From the NCBI GenBank assembly GCA_034438015.1, contig DAOTTD010000047.1, forward strand, positions 1 to 37,458: 37,458 nucleotides of DNA, given 5' to 3'. Positions within the stretch are counted from its first letter, which is position 1. The number at the start of each line of letters is the position of its first letter. Positions 8,120 through 16,097 of this stretch are shown here, piece after piece. The stretch is from JACDAE01 sp034438015. Lineage in GTDB: Bacteria; Chloroflexota; Ktedonobacteria; Ktedonobacterales; Ktedonobacteraceae. The position numbers were made by a program, and so were the translations under genes. Below the pieces are notes generated by a model. That model did not search any database. It saw nothing but the letters and a program-made list of their open reading frames with translations, and had not been told where the DNA came from.

Positions 8120-8364
8120 ACGCCCCCCTCCAGGCGTGGGAACATCGTTTGCCAATGTCCCTGAGATATCGTTCTAGCACGCTTACATATTACCCATTAG
8201 TGGTGGCTCAATAGTGCAAAAATACAAGCGGCATCAAGAATAAAAAAGTATGCATACACAGGTAGATACGTCATGTGACGCCGAAAGTTCCCTTTAATAA
8301 ACATACGATCCATAATACTAATCATATACAACATTTGAAAAAGACCTGTTCGACCGGCGCCAAC

Positions 8365-9024
8365 TCAGCGTACGTCGCGTTCAGGGTCGTGCTTTTGCAA
8401 CTCCTGCTGTAAGGCCTGCATCGACTGTTGCAGATGTGCCTGACTGATAGCTGCGGTGAGGTCGCCACGCGTCTTCTCTAGAAGACCGCGCGCCGTATCA
8501 GTTGTGCGCCTGAGACCGCTCGTGATCGCATCTGGAAAATCAACGGAGATGAGTAAAGCATAGATATCATCCATATAGCGCAGGAAGACCTCGCAGTCGT
8601 CGTAGTTGCCGTGGCGTAGCTGGTCGAGCACGTAGCGCCGCAGCTCACCCACAGCCTCGCCCAGACCATTGAGATATGCGGCATAGCTGATTGAGAGTTC
8701 GTCGGGCAGAGGCAGAGAGCGGTGCTGGGTAAAGGTGGCAAAGGTGACGGCCTCGGCGTACTCCTTCTGCGCGTCCTGCACAAAACCAGCGTAGTAGATG
8801 TCCTGATGGTCGCGCAGGTCACTCGCCATCTCAGCAAGCAAGAGGGCCGCCTGTGACATAAGTTCTTCCGCCAGACGAAACTCCTGGCGATGCGTGGCCC
8901 TGATACTGTTTGCGCAGTGGCGAATGGTGGCGCGGGACTTGGGAAGCGCGCGTTCACGTGCTGCGTGTTTCAGGGCGAGATGATCTATGGCTTCGCGACC
9001 TATTGTATCTATATTATAGGGCAT
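8365..9024 (-). CDS. Translin-family protein
   Basis: 219 aa from ATG at 9024, preceded by AAAGGATG. All-helical protein with the translin/TRAX pattern: basic R-x-x-IRxxHR-like N-terminal helix (RATIRHCANSIRATHRQEF), then FVQDAQKEYAEAVTFATF. After that come YLNGLGEAVGELRRYVLDQL, FLRYMDDIYALLISVDFPDA, and LRRTTDTARGLLEKTRGDLT. Family members bind single-stranded nucleic acid as ring oligomers and, in eukaryotic C3PO, cleave RNA through acidic residues in TRAX. The EYAEA and YMDDIY acidic positions are present here. A cytoplasmic RNA-binding or RNase role is inferred. An upstream ATG at 9060 would add 12 residues. A palindrome overlaps its ribosome-binding site. Confidence 0.85.
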   Translation of the reverse strand: MPYNIDTIGREAIDHLALKHAARERALPKSRATIRHCANSIRATHRQEFRLAEELMSQAALLLAEMASDLRDHQDIYYAGFVQDAQKEYAEAVTFATFTQHRSLPLPDELSISYAAYLNGLGEAVGELRRYVLDQLRHGNYDDCEVFLRYMDDIYALLISVDFPDAITSGLRRTTDTARGLLEKTRGDLTAAISQAHLQQSMQALQQELQKHDPERDVR

Positions 9025-9030
9025 AGTGAC

Positions 9031-9069
9031 ATCCTTTCTATGATACCCATAGTGTACCATAGAAAGGAT
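9031..9069. promoter_or_regulatory. Inverted repeat covering the translin-gene ribosome-binding site
   Basis: ATCCTTTCTATG (9031-9042) and CATAGAAAGGAT (9058-9069) are perfect 12-nt arms around a 15-nt loop. Read on the minus strand, the arm nearest the gene contains the AGAAAGGAT ribosome-binding site, 6 nt before the ATG. The transcript could therefore hide the site in a hairpin. It could equally be a DNA operator. Confidence 0.55.
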
Positions 9070-9148
9070 ATAGAAGGCACCAGTATCCAGCCGGAAGTTC
9101 TCCGCATAGCCAATTATGGCGTGAACGCCTGCTTCCTACTGAGCCATG

Positions 9149-9628
9149 CTACATACGACCACCACGGCGCGTCTTTCTGTCATCCTGCAAGGACAGAGGA
9201 TAGACCTCGATCTCAGGTGGAAAGCTCATGCGCTGGAGATCGCCGGACCAGAAAAGCATCTTCATCATTTCGGCAACCGCGTACAGCAGGTGTTGCAGCG
9301 TGGCCTCGCGCGCGTGTTCGTAGGCCGCGCTTCCTTCATACGCGGTCATCTCCGCGAAGCCGACATTGAGGGGAGAGATCTCGCTCAGATGCACAAGATA
9401 CATATTCATCTTTGTATCGCCTTTGTCCGTAGGCATCATAATGCGCAGCTCTGGCCTCCGGTCGATTATGTCCAGCCGATAGAAGACGCCGTAATGATCG
9501 CGAGAGGCCTGAAAGATGGATACCTCTGGTGCAGAATCATTATCATAACTATAAGACTGATCTTCTGGGCGCTCCATTTCAACTCCTAAACCTGCCAGAA
9601 AGTTATCAAACTGCTCGTCGATATTCAT
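9149..9628 (-). CDS. Unknown soluble protein
   Basis: 159 aa. GAGAGGA lies 7 nt before the ATG. The sequence is acidic at the start (MNIDEQFDNFLAGLGVEMER) and probably alpha/beta, without membrane helices or Cys clusters. The middle (FYRLDIIDRRPELRIMMPTD) looks like beta strands; EHAREATLQHLLYAVAEMMKMLFW looks like an amphipathic helix. The basic C-terminus ends in TRRGGRM. No family recognised. It is transcribed toward the translin gene but 125 bp away. Confidence 0.65.
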   Translation of the reverse strand: MNIDEQFDNFLAGLGVEMERPEDQSYSYDNDSAPEVSIFQASRDHYGVFYRLDIIDRRPELRIMMPTDKGDTKMNMYLVHLSEISPLNVGFAEMTAYEGSAAYEHAREATLQHLLYAVAEMMKMLFWSGDLQRMSFPPEIEVYPLSLQDDRKTRRGGRM

Positions 9629-9813
9629 AATTTATCCTCTCTTATGTATGCACGTGTTCGACACCGGTAACCTTTCACCCATCAATTCTGAGAAGGCTAT
9701 GCGAAAGTGGAAATGGCCGGGAAAATGCATCTTTCGAACTCCTTTTTTTCGTGTTAAGATACACATGCTGAAAAAATAGATGGTTTTATAGGCTTTAAGG
9801 ACTGTAGAAAAAA

Positions 9814-11742
9814 ATGCCTGGATTAGAGGGAACAACACTCGACCACTATCAGATCCAGCGACGTCTCGGGCGCGGTGGAATGTCGGAGGTTTATCTTGCA
9901 TACGATACTGAAACACATCAAGATGTTGCCATCAAGATACTGGCTGGCAGCCAGGCAACCTACCTCGAACGCTTCCGGCGCGAAGCCGAGGCGATAGATA
10001 AGCTCCACCACGACCACATACTCCCGGCATTTGACTACGGGGACGAAGAGCCCTGGCACTACCTGGTTATGCTCTATATTCCCGACGGTACCTTGCGCGA
10101 TCGCCTGCAGAGAGGACCCCTGGCGCCAGAGACCGCGGCAGACCTCCTGGATCAGATCGCCAGCGCATTGCAGTTTGCTCACGATCACGGCATCATTCAT
10201 CGCGATATCAAGCCGTCCAACATCCTTCTGCAAGATGATCACTACATCTACCTGGCGGATTTCGGATTGGCGAAGGCCGTTGAGGGCTCAAGCGAGTTAA
10301 CACAATCGGGCGTCTTGCTTGGCACGCCCGAATATATGGCACCAGACCTGGCTGACGGTCCCGCCACAACAAGCAGCGACATCTATGCGCTTGGCATCTT
10401 GCTGTATCAGATGGTCACGGGGCGCGTCCCGTTCGTAGCCGAAACGCCGGTGGCCGTCTACTGGAAGCAGATCCGCGACCAGCCGCAGCCGCCATCGCAG
10501 GTCAATCCCAGGCTCACACCCGCTATCGATCGCGTCATCATACACGCGCTCAATAAAGATCCACAGAAGCGCTACCAGAGCGCACAAGAACTGGCGGCAG
10601 CCTACCGGCAGGCGCTACAAAAACCCTCGCCCGACGCGCCTCTTCCTCACCAGGAACCTACGCAACCAGGGCGCGTGCGTCAGCAGCTCGAAGACCTCCC
10701 TATTCCGCCGTCCTCGATGCCGCCAGATATCTCGCCGCACCGCGCTGTCCGCAATGCAAGCAGAATGCACAGCTCTCAGAAGAAACTTATCCTTTCTAAT
10801 GATCCTACTGCAACACCGACAGCTGTCAGGATAAAGCGCAAACGTGCGCGCGAGATGGAAGAGCTTCCTCCACTGCCACTGCGCCAATCAGAGCCGGTAG
10901 TGGCGCAGGAACCGGTCTCAAGACCATCCGGCCCGCAGCGTCGCCCGCCATCACCAGAGCAGGCGCGCAAACTCAGCAGGCTCACGACCATTATCGTGAG
11001 CGTTGGCATGCTACTCTTCATCATATTGCCGATGTCTTACCTCTACTATGCCTACAGAACTTACGACAATCATGCTACATCCAGCACTGCCAATGCGCAG
11101 CCCACGCAACAGCCAACCAGACAGGCTCGCCCCACACAACAGAACCCAACCGCCAGGGCTATGGCGGCACAGAACACGGTCCTCAACAACAAGCCTTTGC
11201 TGGTGGATAGCCTTGCCAGCGACACGGCGAATCGCTGGACGGTAGATGGAACGCACTGCACATTCAACACTGGGGGCTATTACGTCAATGTCCCGCTGCC
11301 GGACTATCTCCAGTATTGCCCGCTGCTGCAACCATCCGTCAGCAACACAGCGGCCCGGGTGGATGTGACGCTGCTTTCTGGCAATAGCGCGGGCATCCTC
11401 TTCCGTCTCAACGGAGACGAGTTCTACGATTTCGAGATCACTAATCAGAACCAGTTTTTCTTTCGCCGCCATGACGTGGGTGCCACATCCAATGCCTATT
11501 ACTTCTATCTCATTAAAAATACCACCAGTAGCATTATCCTCCCGGCGGGCCAGAAGAATACACTACTCATCATCGCCAACGGCAGCGATTTTAGACTGTA
11601 CATCAATAGCAGCTTCGTGGGAGAGGCACAGGACAGCAATTATAGCAGCGGACAACTGGCTCTTGCCGCTGGTACGCCAGATGATATGCCCACCGGCCAA
11701 TCGAGATTCAGCAATCTCAAGCTCTTCCCAGCAGTTTTATAG
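9814..11742 (+). CDS. Membrane Ser/Thr protein kinase (PknB type) with extracytoplasmic domain
   Basis: 642 aa. The kinase domain spans about 12-265: glycine loop GRGGMS (19-24), Lys41 in VAIK, HRDIKPSNILL with catalytic Asp131, DFG with Asp149, and GTPEYMAP of the activation segment. A Pro/Arg-rich linker (270-385) follows, then one transmembrane helix (about 390-412). A Thr/Gln/Pro linker leads into a ~190-residue outer domain (460-642) that reads as a beta-sandwich of the LamG/DUF1080 kind (SAGILFRLNGDEFYDFEI, NTLLIIANGSDFRLYIN). It probably phosphorylates cytoplasmic Ser/Thr targets in response to an external ligand, perhaps glycan; the ligand is inferred. AAGGA stands somewhat far (about 13 nt) from the start. 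Monocistronic. Confidence 0.93.
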   Translation: MPGLEGTTLDHYQIQRRLGRGGMSEVYLAYDTETHQDVAIKILAGSQATYLERFRREAEAIDKLHHDHILPAFDYGDEEPWHYLVMLYIPDGTLRDRLQRGPLAPETAADLLDQIASALQFAHDHGIIHRDIKPSNILLQDDHYIYLADFGLAKAVEGSSELTQSGVLLGTPEYMAPDLADGPATTSSDIYALGILLYQMVTGRVPFVAETPVAVYWKQIRDQPQPPSQVNPRLTPAIDRVIIHALNKDPQKRYQSAQELAAAYRQALQKPSPDAPLPHQEPTQPGRVRQQLEDLPIPPSSMPPDISPHRAVRNASRMHSSQKKLILSNDPTATPTAVRIKRKRAREMEELPPLPLRQSEPVVAQEPVSRPSGPQRRPPSPEQARKLSRLTTIIVSVGMLLFIILPMSYLYYAYRTYDNHATSSTANAQPTQQPTRQARPTQQNPTARAMAAQNTVLNNKPLLVDSLASDTANRWTVDGTHCTFNTGGYYVNVPLPDYLQYCPLLQPSVSNTAARVDVTLLSGNSAGILFRLNGDEFYDFEITNQNQFFFRRHDVGATSNAYYFYLIKNTTSSIILPAGQKNTLLIIANGSDFRLYINSSFVGEAQDSNYSSGQLALAAGTPDDMPTGQSRFSNLKLFPAVL

Positions 11743-11814
11743 CAAACCGCTTCATCAAATCCCTAAAGTCTTACCGTGTAGATGAAAAATACGTAGTTTT
11801 GCGTAGATTTAGAG

Positions 11815-11843
11815 TTGTCACAACGTTCTAATCACGTTATTAT
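11815..11843 (+). promoter_or_regulatory. Promoter of hemE-hemH
   Basis: TTGTCA (11815-11820), 17-nt spacer, TATTAT (11838-11843). Start predicted near 11850, leaving a ~33-nt leader that contains TTAAGGA before the hemE ATG. Consensus match only. Confidence 0.6.
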
Positions 11844-11882
11844 ATTGGAAGTAATCTTGATTGATTTTAAGGAACATACTAC

Positions 11883-12950
11883 ATGCAAAATCATAAATTT
11901 TCGCCTGATGTGCTACCCCATAGTGGCGCCGCGCGTTTTCTCGCTGCATGCTCTCACAAGCAGCCCGACGCGACGCCGATCTGGTTTATGCGCCAGGCTG
12001 GACGCTGTCTGGCGGGATATCGAGAGCTACGCAAGAAGTATGATATCGTGACCATGGCGAAGACACCCGAGCTATGCACGCAGATTACGCTGATGCCGAT
12101 ACAGACCTTTGGCGTCGATGCCGCCATCCTCTACGCTGATATCATGCTCCCTTTGGAGGGCATGGGGATCGACCTGGAGATCCGGCAAGAGGGGCCGTTT
12201 ATCTCCAATCCCATTCGCACCATGCAAGATATCGCGGCCCTGCGCATTACGGATACAGAAGAGAGCGCTCCCTATGTGATGGAGGCTACACGCATGGTAC
12301 GCCGCGAATTGGCCGGAAGACAGGCCGTGATCGGGTTTTCCGGCGCTCCATTTACGCTTGCCTGCTATATGATTGAGGGTCGCCCATCGCGCGATTACGC
12401 CACCGCAAAGGCGCTGATGTACGGGCAGCCAGAGCTATGGCACGCGCTCATGAACAAAGTTACCGCTGTGGTCTCTAACTATCTGCTGGCACAGATTCGG
12501 GCCGGGGCCGACGTTGTGCAGCTCTTCGATAGCTGGATCGGGGCGCTGAGTCCCAGCAGCTACAGGCGCTTCGTCATGCCCTACACACAGCGCATCTTCG
12601 CGGCTATTAAGCAGACCGACACCCCTTCCATTCACTTCGGCACCGGCACAGCCGCGTTATTGGAAACGATGACCGCGGCGGGTGGCGACATTATCAGCGT
12701 CGATTGGCGTATCGATCTCGACACCGCCTGGCAGCGCATCGGCTACGAGCACGGCATACAAGGCAACCTCGATCCAACCTTGATGCTCACCCCCTGGCCC
12801 ACTATCGAGGCTGGCGTGCAGGATATTCTGCACCGCGCTGGCAATCGTCCGGGCCATATCTTTAACTTCGGGCATGGTGTCCTTGAGGCTACCGATCCCG
12901 ATCTTTTGCGTCGCCTGGTCGATACGGTGCACACGGCAACAGCGCATTAG
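11883..12950 (+). CDS. hemE: Uroporphyrinogen decarboxylase
   Basis: 355 aa, usual length. It removes four acetate carboxyl groups from uroporphyrinogen III to give coproporphyrinogen III in the cytoplasm. The PIWFMRQAGR signature with its substrate-binding arginines lies near residue 32-41. The second signature region (GFSGAPFTLACYMIEG) is near 150, and the C-terminal FNFGHGVLEATDP is the expected closing motif. AAGGA is 9-10 nt upstream. It is followed after 35 bp by hemH, so the pair forms a heme operon; no oxidase (hemY/hemG/hemQ) is adjacent. Confidence 0.97.
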   Translation: MQNHKFSPDVLPHSGAARFLAACSHKQPDATPIWFMRQAGRCLAGYRELRKKYDIVTMAKTPELCTQITLMPIQTFGVDAAILYADIMLPLEGMGIDLEIRQEGPFISNPIRTMQDIAALRITDTEESAPYVMEATRMVRRELAGRQAVIGFSGAPFTLACYMIEGRPSRDYATAKALMYGQPELWHALMNKVTAVVSNYLLAQIRAGADVVQLFDSWIGALSPSSYRRFVMPYTQRIFAAIKQTDTPSIHFGTGTAALLETMTAAGGDIISVDWRIDLDTAWQRIGYEHGIQGNLDPTLMLTPWPTIEAGVQDILHRAGNRPGHIFNFGHGVLEATDPDLLRRLVDTVHTATAH

Positions 12951-12985
12951 AAAGATGTAACCAGTTTTCATAAGGAGAATAAAAG

Positions 12986-13927
12986 ATGACAGATAAACAT
13001 ATTGGTGTAGTGTTGATGACGTATGGGTCTCCGGCTACCCTGGATGATATTCCGGCGTATCTGAAACATGTCTACGGTGGACGCACCGCCTCTCCGGAGG
13101 TTATCGCCGAATTTCGACGGCGCTATGACCTGATTGGTGGCTCCCCGTTGTTGCGCATTACGCGCGAACAGGCCGCCGCGCTGCAAGAGGAACTGAATAG
13201 CGAAAGCGCCGATGGAACAACCTATCACGCCGTGGCGGGGATGCGCTTCGCACCGCCATTTATCGCAGATATTGTTCCCGAGGCCACTGCAGAAGCACAG
13301 ACGCTGGTCGGTATCATTATGTCGCCACAGTACTCACCGATCATCATGAATGGCTATGTGCGCACACTTGAGGATGCCGTCGCCGATCTGCACCGGGACG
13401 ACATAACGCTCAAGATCGCCACCGACTGGCACCTGCAGCCATACTTCTTACAGGCCCTGGTGGAACGTGTGCAGCAGGCGCTCGACCGCTTCCCGCCCGA
13501 GATACGCGAGCACGTACCGATCCTGCTGACGGCGCACAGCATGCCCAAACGCGTCATCGAGAACGAGCCGAATTATATCAACGACCTCAAAGAGACCGCT
13601 GCTACGATTGCCAGCATGCTCAATCTCGCGGACGATCGCTGGATGTTCTGCTACCAGAGCGCAGGCCACACCCCCGAGGAATGGCTGAAGCCGGATTTCG
13701 CCGATGTCATGCCGGAACTGAAACAGGCGGGACAGAGCCACGTGTTGATTGCGCCTGTACAGTTCCTGGCCGATCATCTCGAAATTCTCTACGATATCGA
13801 GATCGGCGCGCGCGCACAAGCAGAGGAGAACGGCATTCAGTTTGCGCGCATCGAGTCGCTCAATACCTCACCCCTGTTCATCAAAGCGCTGGCCTCTGTC
13901 GTCAAAGATACGCTGGCACAAGAATAA
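12986..13927 (+). CDS. hemH: Ferrochelatase (protoporphyrin or coproporphyrin type)
   Basis: 313 aa. Inserts Fe(II) into a porphyrin. Visible family features: GVVLMTYGSP at the start, DLIGGSPLL, MSPQYSPII, the metal-site His in LLTAHSMPKRV, and Glu in FLADHLEILYD. Single domain, no membrane anchor and no [2Fe-2S] Cys tail. AAGGAG lies 8 nt before the ATG; co-transcribed with hemE. Whether the substrate is coproporphyrin III (as in Gram-positive lineages) or protoporphyrin IX cannot be told from the sequence alone. Confidence 0.95.
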   Translation: MTDKHIGVVLMTYGSPATLDDIPAYLKHVYGGRTASPEVIAEFRRRYDLIGGSPLLRITREQAAALQEELNSESADGTTYHAVAGMRFAPPFIADIVPEATAEAQTLVGIIMSPQYSPIIMNGYVRTLEDAVADLHRDDITLKIATDWHLQPYFLQALVERVQQALDRFPPEIREHVPILLTAHSMPKRVIENEPNYINDLKETAATIASMLNLADDRWMFCYQSAGHTPEEWLKPDFADVMPELKQAGQSHVLIAPVQFLADHLEILYDIEIGARAQAEENGIQFARIESLNTSPLFIKALASVVKDTLAQE

Positions 13928-13967
13928 TGTAGATACATATCCATCAATTAACTTCCTCCATATACTA

Positions 13968-13995
13968 TTGACAGACGACCTGTTAAGAATATACA
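13968..13995 (+). promoter_or_regulatory. Promoter of the response regulator
   Basis: Perfect TTGACA (13968-13973), 16-nt spacer, TATACA (13990-13995). The predicted start near 14002 falls inside the GGAGAG ribosome-binding site (14001-14006), so the leader would be only ~8-11 nt. Confidence 0.6.
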
Positions 13996-14009
13996 GCATT
14001 GGAGAGAAG

Positions 14010-14480
14010 ATGATGGCAAAAATAGTTTTTTGTGAAGATGAGGAACGGATTCGCAAACTCATTCGCGCCATGTTAGCATCGCTGCCCTACGAGATCTACA
14101 TGGCGGCTGACGGCACCGAAGGATTGGAGCTGATTGAGAAGGAGCGACCGGACCTCATCTTTGCCGACATCTCGATGCCCGGCTACGATGGTTTTCAGCT
14201 CGCCGATATCATCAAATCCCGTCCACACCTGGCCCATATCCCTTTCATCTTTTTGACCGCTTTTGCGCAAAGGGGCGAGAAGGAAGAGGGCCGTATGCAT
14301 GGGGCCAGTGCGTACCTCACAAAACCGTTCAACTATACGGACCTCGTGGCAAAAATTGAGCAGTTCTTACCTTCCAGCGTATCGGGTGAGAAAGAAGCAG
14401 CATTACGAGAAATTCATGAAGATGCGACCTACGCGAAAACAGAGAGCAGCAAAAAGAAGAAGCCTGACGCTGCCTTTTGA
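14010..14480 (+). CDS. Single-domain response regulator (CheY-like receiver)
   Basis: About 156 aa. Receiver fold with the acidic pocket (FCEDEE, residues 7-12), phospho-acceptor Asp53 in FADISMPGYDG, Thr83 in FLTAF and Lys105 in LTKPF. There is no output domain, only a ~35-residue charged tail ending KKKKPDAAF. It must therefore act by protein contact or as a phosphorelay intermediate. Two ATG codons (14010, 14013) follow GGAGAG; the second has better spacing. The open frame extends back to 13749 over hemH, but that part is a shadow. No partner kinase is adjacent. Confidence 0.93.
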   Translation: MMAKIVFCEDEERIRKLIRAMLASLPYEIYMAADGTEGLELIEKERPDLIFADISMPGYDGFQLADIIKSRPHLAHIPFIFLTAFAQRGEKEEGRMHGASAYLTKPFNYTDLVAKIEQFLPSSVSGEKEAALREIHEDATYAKTESSKKKKPDAAF

Positions 14481-14670
14481 TAGAGTATAACATATGGCGG
14501 GACAAGCGGGGATCAGAAAAGAGATCTTTTTCTCGCCTCTACTTGACAAAAGCAGAAGGAAAAGACACACTGACAGTGGGAGTTGATCTCGTTTCGAATT
14601 CCTGAGAGTGACTCCAGGACGCTTTGGATAGGCTACTGTTATTCTCACCTGAGAAGAAAGGATGTAACTT

Positions 14671-14946
14671 GTGACTCAGTACAACCCAAATCCAGATCCG
14701 GGATCAGAGTATCGAGAAGAGATACACGTCAAGGGGCCTGACCTGGCCGATAGAGTGAAAGAGATCATTCACGAAGGAAACGTTCGTCGCATCATCATTC
14801 GTCAGGGAGACCACGTCGTTCTTGAATTTCCGCTGACGGTCGGCGTTATCGGCACACTGCTCGCCCCCTGGCTGGCTGCGCTTGGCGCAGTCGGAGCGTT
14901 GATCGCGAACTGCACCATCGAAGTTGTGCGTTCAGAGCAGCCTTGA
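14671..14946 (+). CDS. DUF4342 small membrane-associated protein
   Basis: 91 aa with GTG start; GAAAGGATG lies 8-16 nt upstream. The DUF4342 pattern is visible: DRVKEIIHEGNVRRIIIRQGDHVVLEFPLTVGV (given here in two parts: DRVKEIIHEGNVRRIII and RQGDHVVLEFPLTVGV), then a hydrophobic Ala/Leu-rich helix (IGTLLAPWLAALGAVGALIA) and CTIEVVR. The family is widespread in Firmicutes and Chloroflexi; its function is not established. The preceding 14481-14670 gap contains a GAAAAGAGATCTTTTTC palindrome near 14516-14532, possibly the terminator of the response-regulator gene. Confidence 0.85.
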   Translation: MTQYNPNPDPGSEYREEIHVKGPDLADRVKEIIHEGNVRRIIIRQGDHVVLEFPLTVGVIGTLLAPWLAALGAVGALIANCTIEVVRSEQP

Positions 14947-14972
14947 CACAAAAACACTGTAACTCTTCAGGG

Positions 14973-15075
14973 CCCTCTTCCGGACTCCTCGTGGCTCCGC
15001 GCGCGACGCGGCTCGCACCAGTCCTGGTGTGAGTGGCGGGCTGGCGGCCTGAGCCACCAGCCCGCCACTCACACC
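14973..15075. repeat. Shared 36-bp module plus long hairpin, copy A
   Basis: Two parts. A module at 14981-15016 starts CGGACTCCTCGTGGCTCCGC and ends GCGGCTCGC; it matches 32011-32046 at 32 of 36 positions. Next to it is a perfect 19-bp hairpin (15026-15044 with 15057-15075) whose inner loop reads GGC-CTGA-GCC. It lies 21 bp past the stop of the minus-strand gene at 15097, so the hairpin probably terminates that gene. The recurring module points to a dispersed element. Confidence 0.7.
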
Positions 15076-15096
15076 AAACCGCTTGTGAAGCGCCTC

Positions 15097-15528
15097 TTAA
15101 TGGGCGGTCACCTCAAACACAGCACTCGCGATCTGAGTGCCCGCAACAGAGATGAGCACCTGCACCTGCCAGGGACCGCTCATCAAAAACTGCACGGGAA
15201 CACTGTAGAGACCATTGCTCTGGACATGAGCATCGGCGCGATCGGTGCCCATGTCCATCGCCTCCATACTGCTTTCCACCGTAACGCGCACGTTCGTAAC
15301 GAGCTGCTGCGAATCGCTGTGTACAATCTGCAAGGTGAGTGTAGCGGGTCGGGAGATAGAAGGAGGGTTAGGATCAACCCGTAAGGTGATCTTGTAGGGG
15401 CCTGCCTGCGCGCTCTGCACCTGCGCCGAGGGACGGCCCGGTATAATCTCGGTGAGCATAGTCCCCGCCCATGCCATAATGATCAGGAACACGATGCCCA
15501 GGGCCAGTATCAATAATTTTCGTCTCAT
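15097..15528 (-). CDS. YtkA/FixH-like exported protein
   Basis: 143 aa from ATG at 15528 (MRRKLLILALGIVFLIIMAW). The first 25 residues are a signal anchor. The outer domain has the YtkA/FixH layout: AGPYKITLRVDPNPPSISRP, a beta-sandwich, the SMEAMDMG segment (the place of the family's Met-rich M-x-M motif), and SGPWQVQVLISVAGTQ. Such domains are found in copper and cytochrome oxidase assembly proteins and in FixH; metal binding here is only suggested by the Met residues. A longer frame to 15693 runs through a large palindrome and lacks a ribosome-binding site; no strong one exists for 15528 either. Codons for AGPYK coincide with an end-like sequence of the 267-461 element. Confidence 0.8.
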   Translation of the reverse strand: MRRKLLILALGIVFLIIMAWAGTMLTEIIPGRPSAQVQSAQAGPYKITLRVDPNPPSISRPATLTLQIVHSDSQQLVTNVRVTVESSMEAMDMGTDRADAHVQSNGLYSVPVQFLMSGPWQVQVLISVAGTQIASAVFEVTAH

Positions 15529-15544
15529 GATAAAATCATAAAAA

Positions 15545-15618
15545 GGGTGGGTCGCGCTTTCACACTCCTGCAAATACCGTACAGGTCTGCCTTTGCAGGA
15601 GCGAAACGCAACCCACCC
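15545..15618. repeat. 74-bp imperfect hairpin element upstream of the YtkA-like gene
   Basis: Outer arms GGGTGGGTCGCGCTTTC (15545-15561) and GAAACGCAACCCACCC (15603-15618) pair with one mismatch and one bulge. Inner arms CTCCTGCAAA (15565-15574) and TTTGCAGGAG (15592-15601) are perfect. It starts 16 bp before the chosen ATG, so it would form in the leader RNA. It may be a small dispersed palindrome or a leader structure; only one copy is visible. Confidence 0.6.
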
Positions 15619-15863
15619 GGAACGACGCCTGCCCCTCATGGGCATACGCCGGTTTGCGTATGGGGAATTCATTACTACCTTCTTAGTATACACTATTCTC
15701 CAAAGAATTTAAAGCCCTTCTGAAAAGATCACAATCTCCTCTCAGGCCAGAACACACTCAGCAATTCCAATAGTAACGGTTTGCACGTCCCCCATCCGTA
15801 CAGTATAATAAAAATACAACACCGCTATAACAGACCCAGGTAGCGAGATGTTCTGGCGCATCG

Positions 15864-15891
15864 TTGATTTACAGTAGCGATCATGTACTAT
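15864..15891 (+). promoter_or_regulatory. Candidate promoter of the sdh operon
   Basis: TTGATT (15864-15869), 16-nt spacer, TACTAT (15886-15891), about 207 bp before the sdhC start. It is the best match in the 15619-16097 gap, which holds no gene that I can support. Confidence 0.4.
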
Positions 15892-16097
15892 TGAGATAGT
15901 GCATTTGGCAGATCGAGACATCAGCTTTTTTGCCAGTCCAACGTAGCGACATTCCTGGTAAATGTCAGAATGGGCGAGAGCAAGAGGCCAAAGAAACAAA
16001 GCAGGGAAAGCGTCGCAGGCTATTATTTTTGTGGGAAACCGGGCGGCCCTACACCTATCTCCTGGCCTCCATCTCACGCCCCAGAAGCGAGGAAAAG

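Noticed and set aside
13310..13360. Ferrochelatase motif MSPQYS has Gln where some family members have His (PHYS), suggesting a lost active-site residue.
   Set aside because: PQYS is common in functional bacterial ferrochelatases, and the metal-site His (TAHSMP) and Glu (DHLEILYD) are both present.
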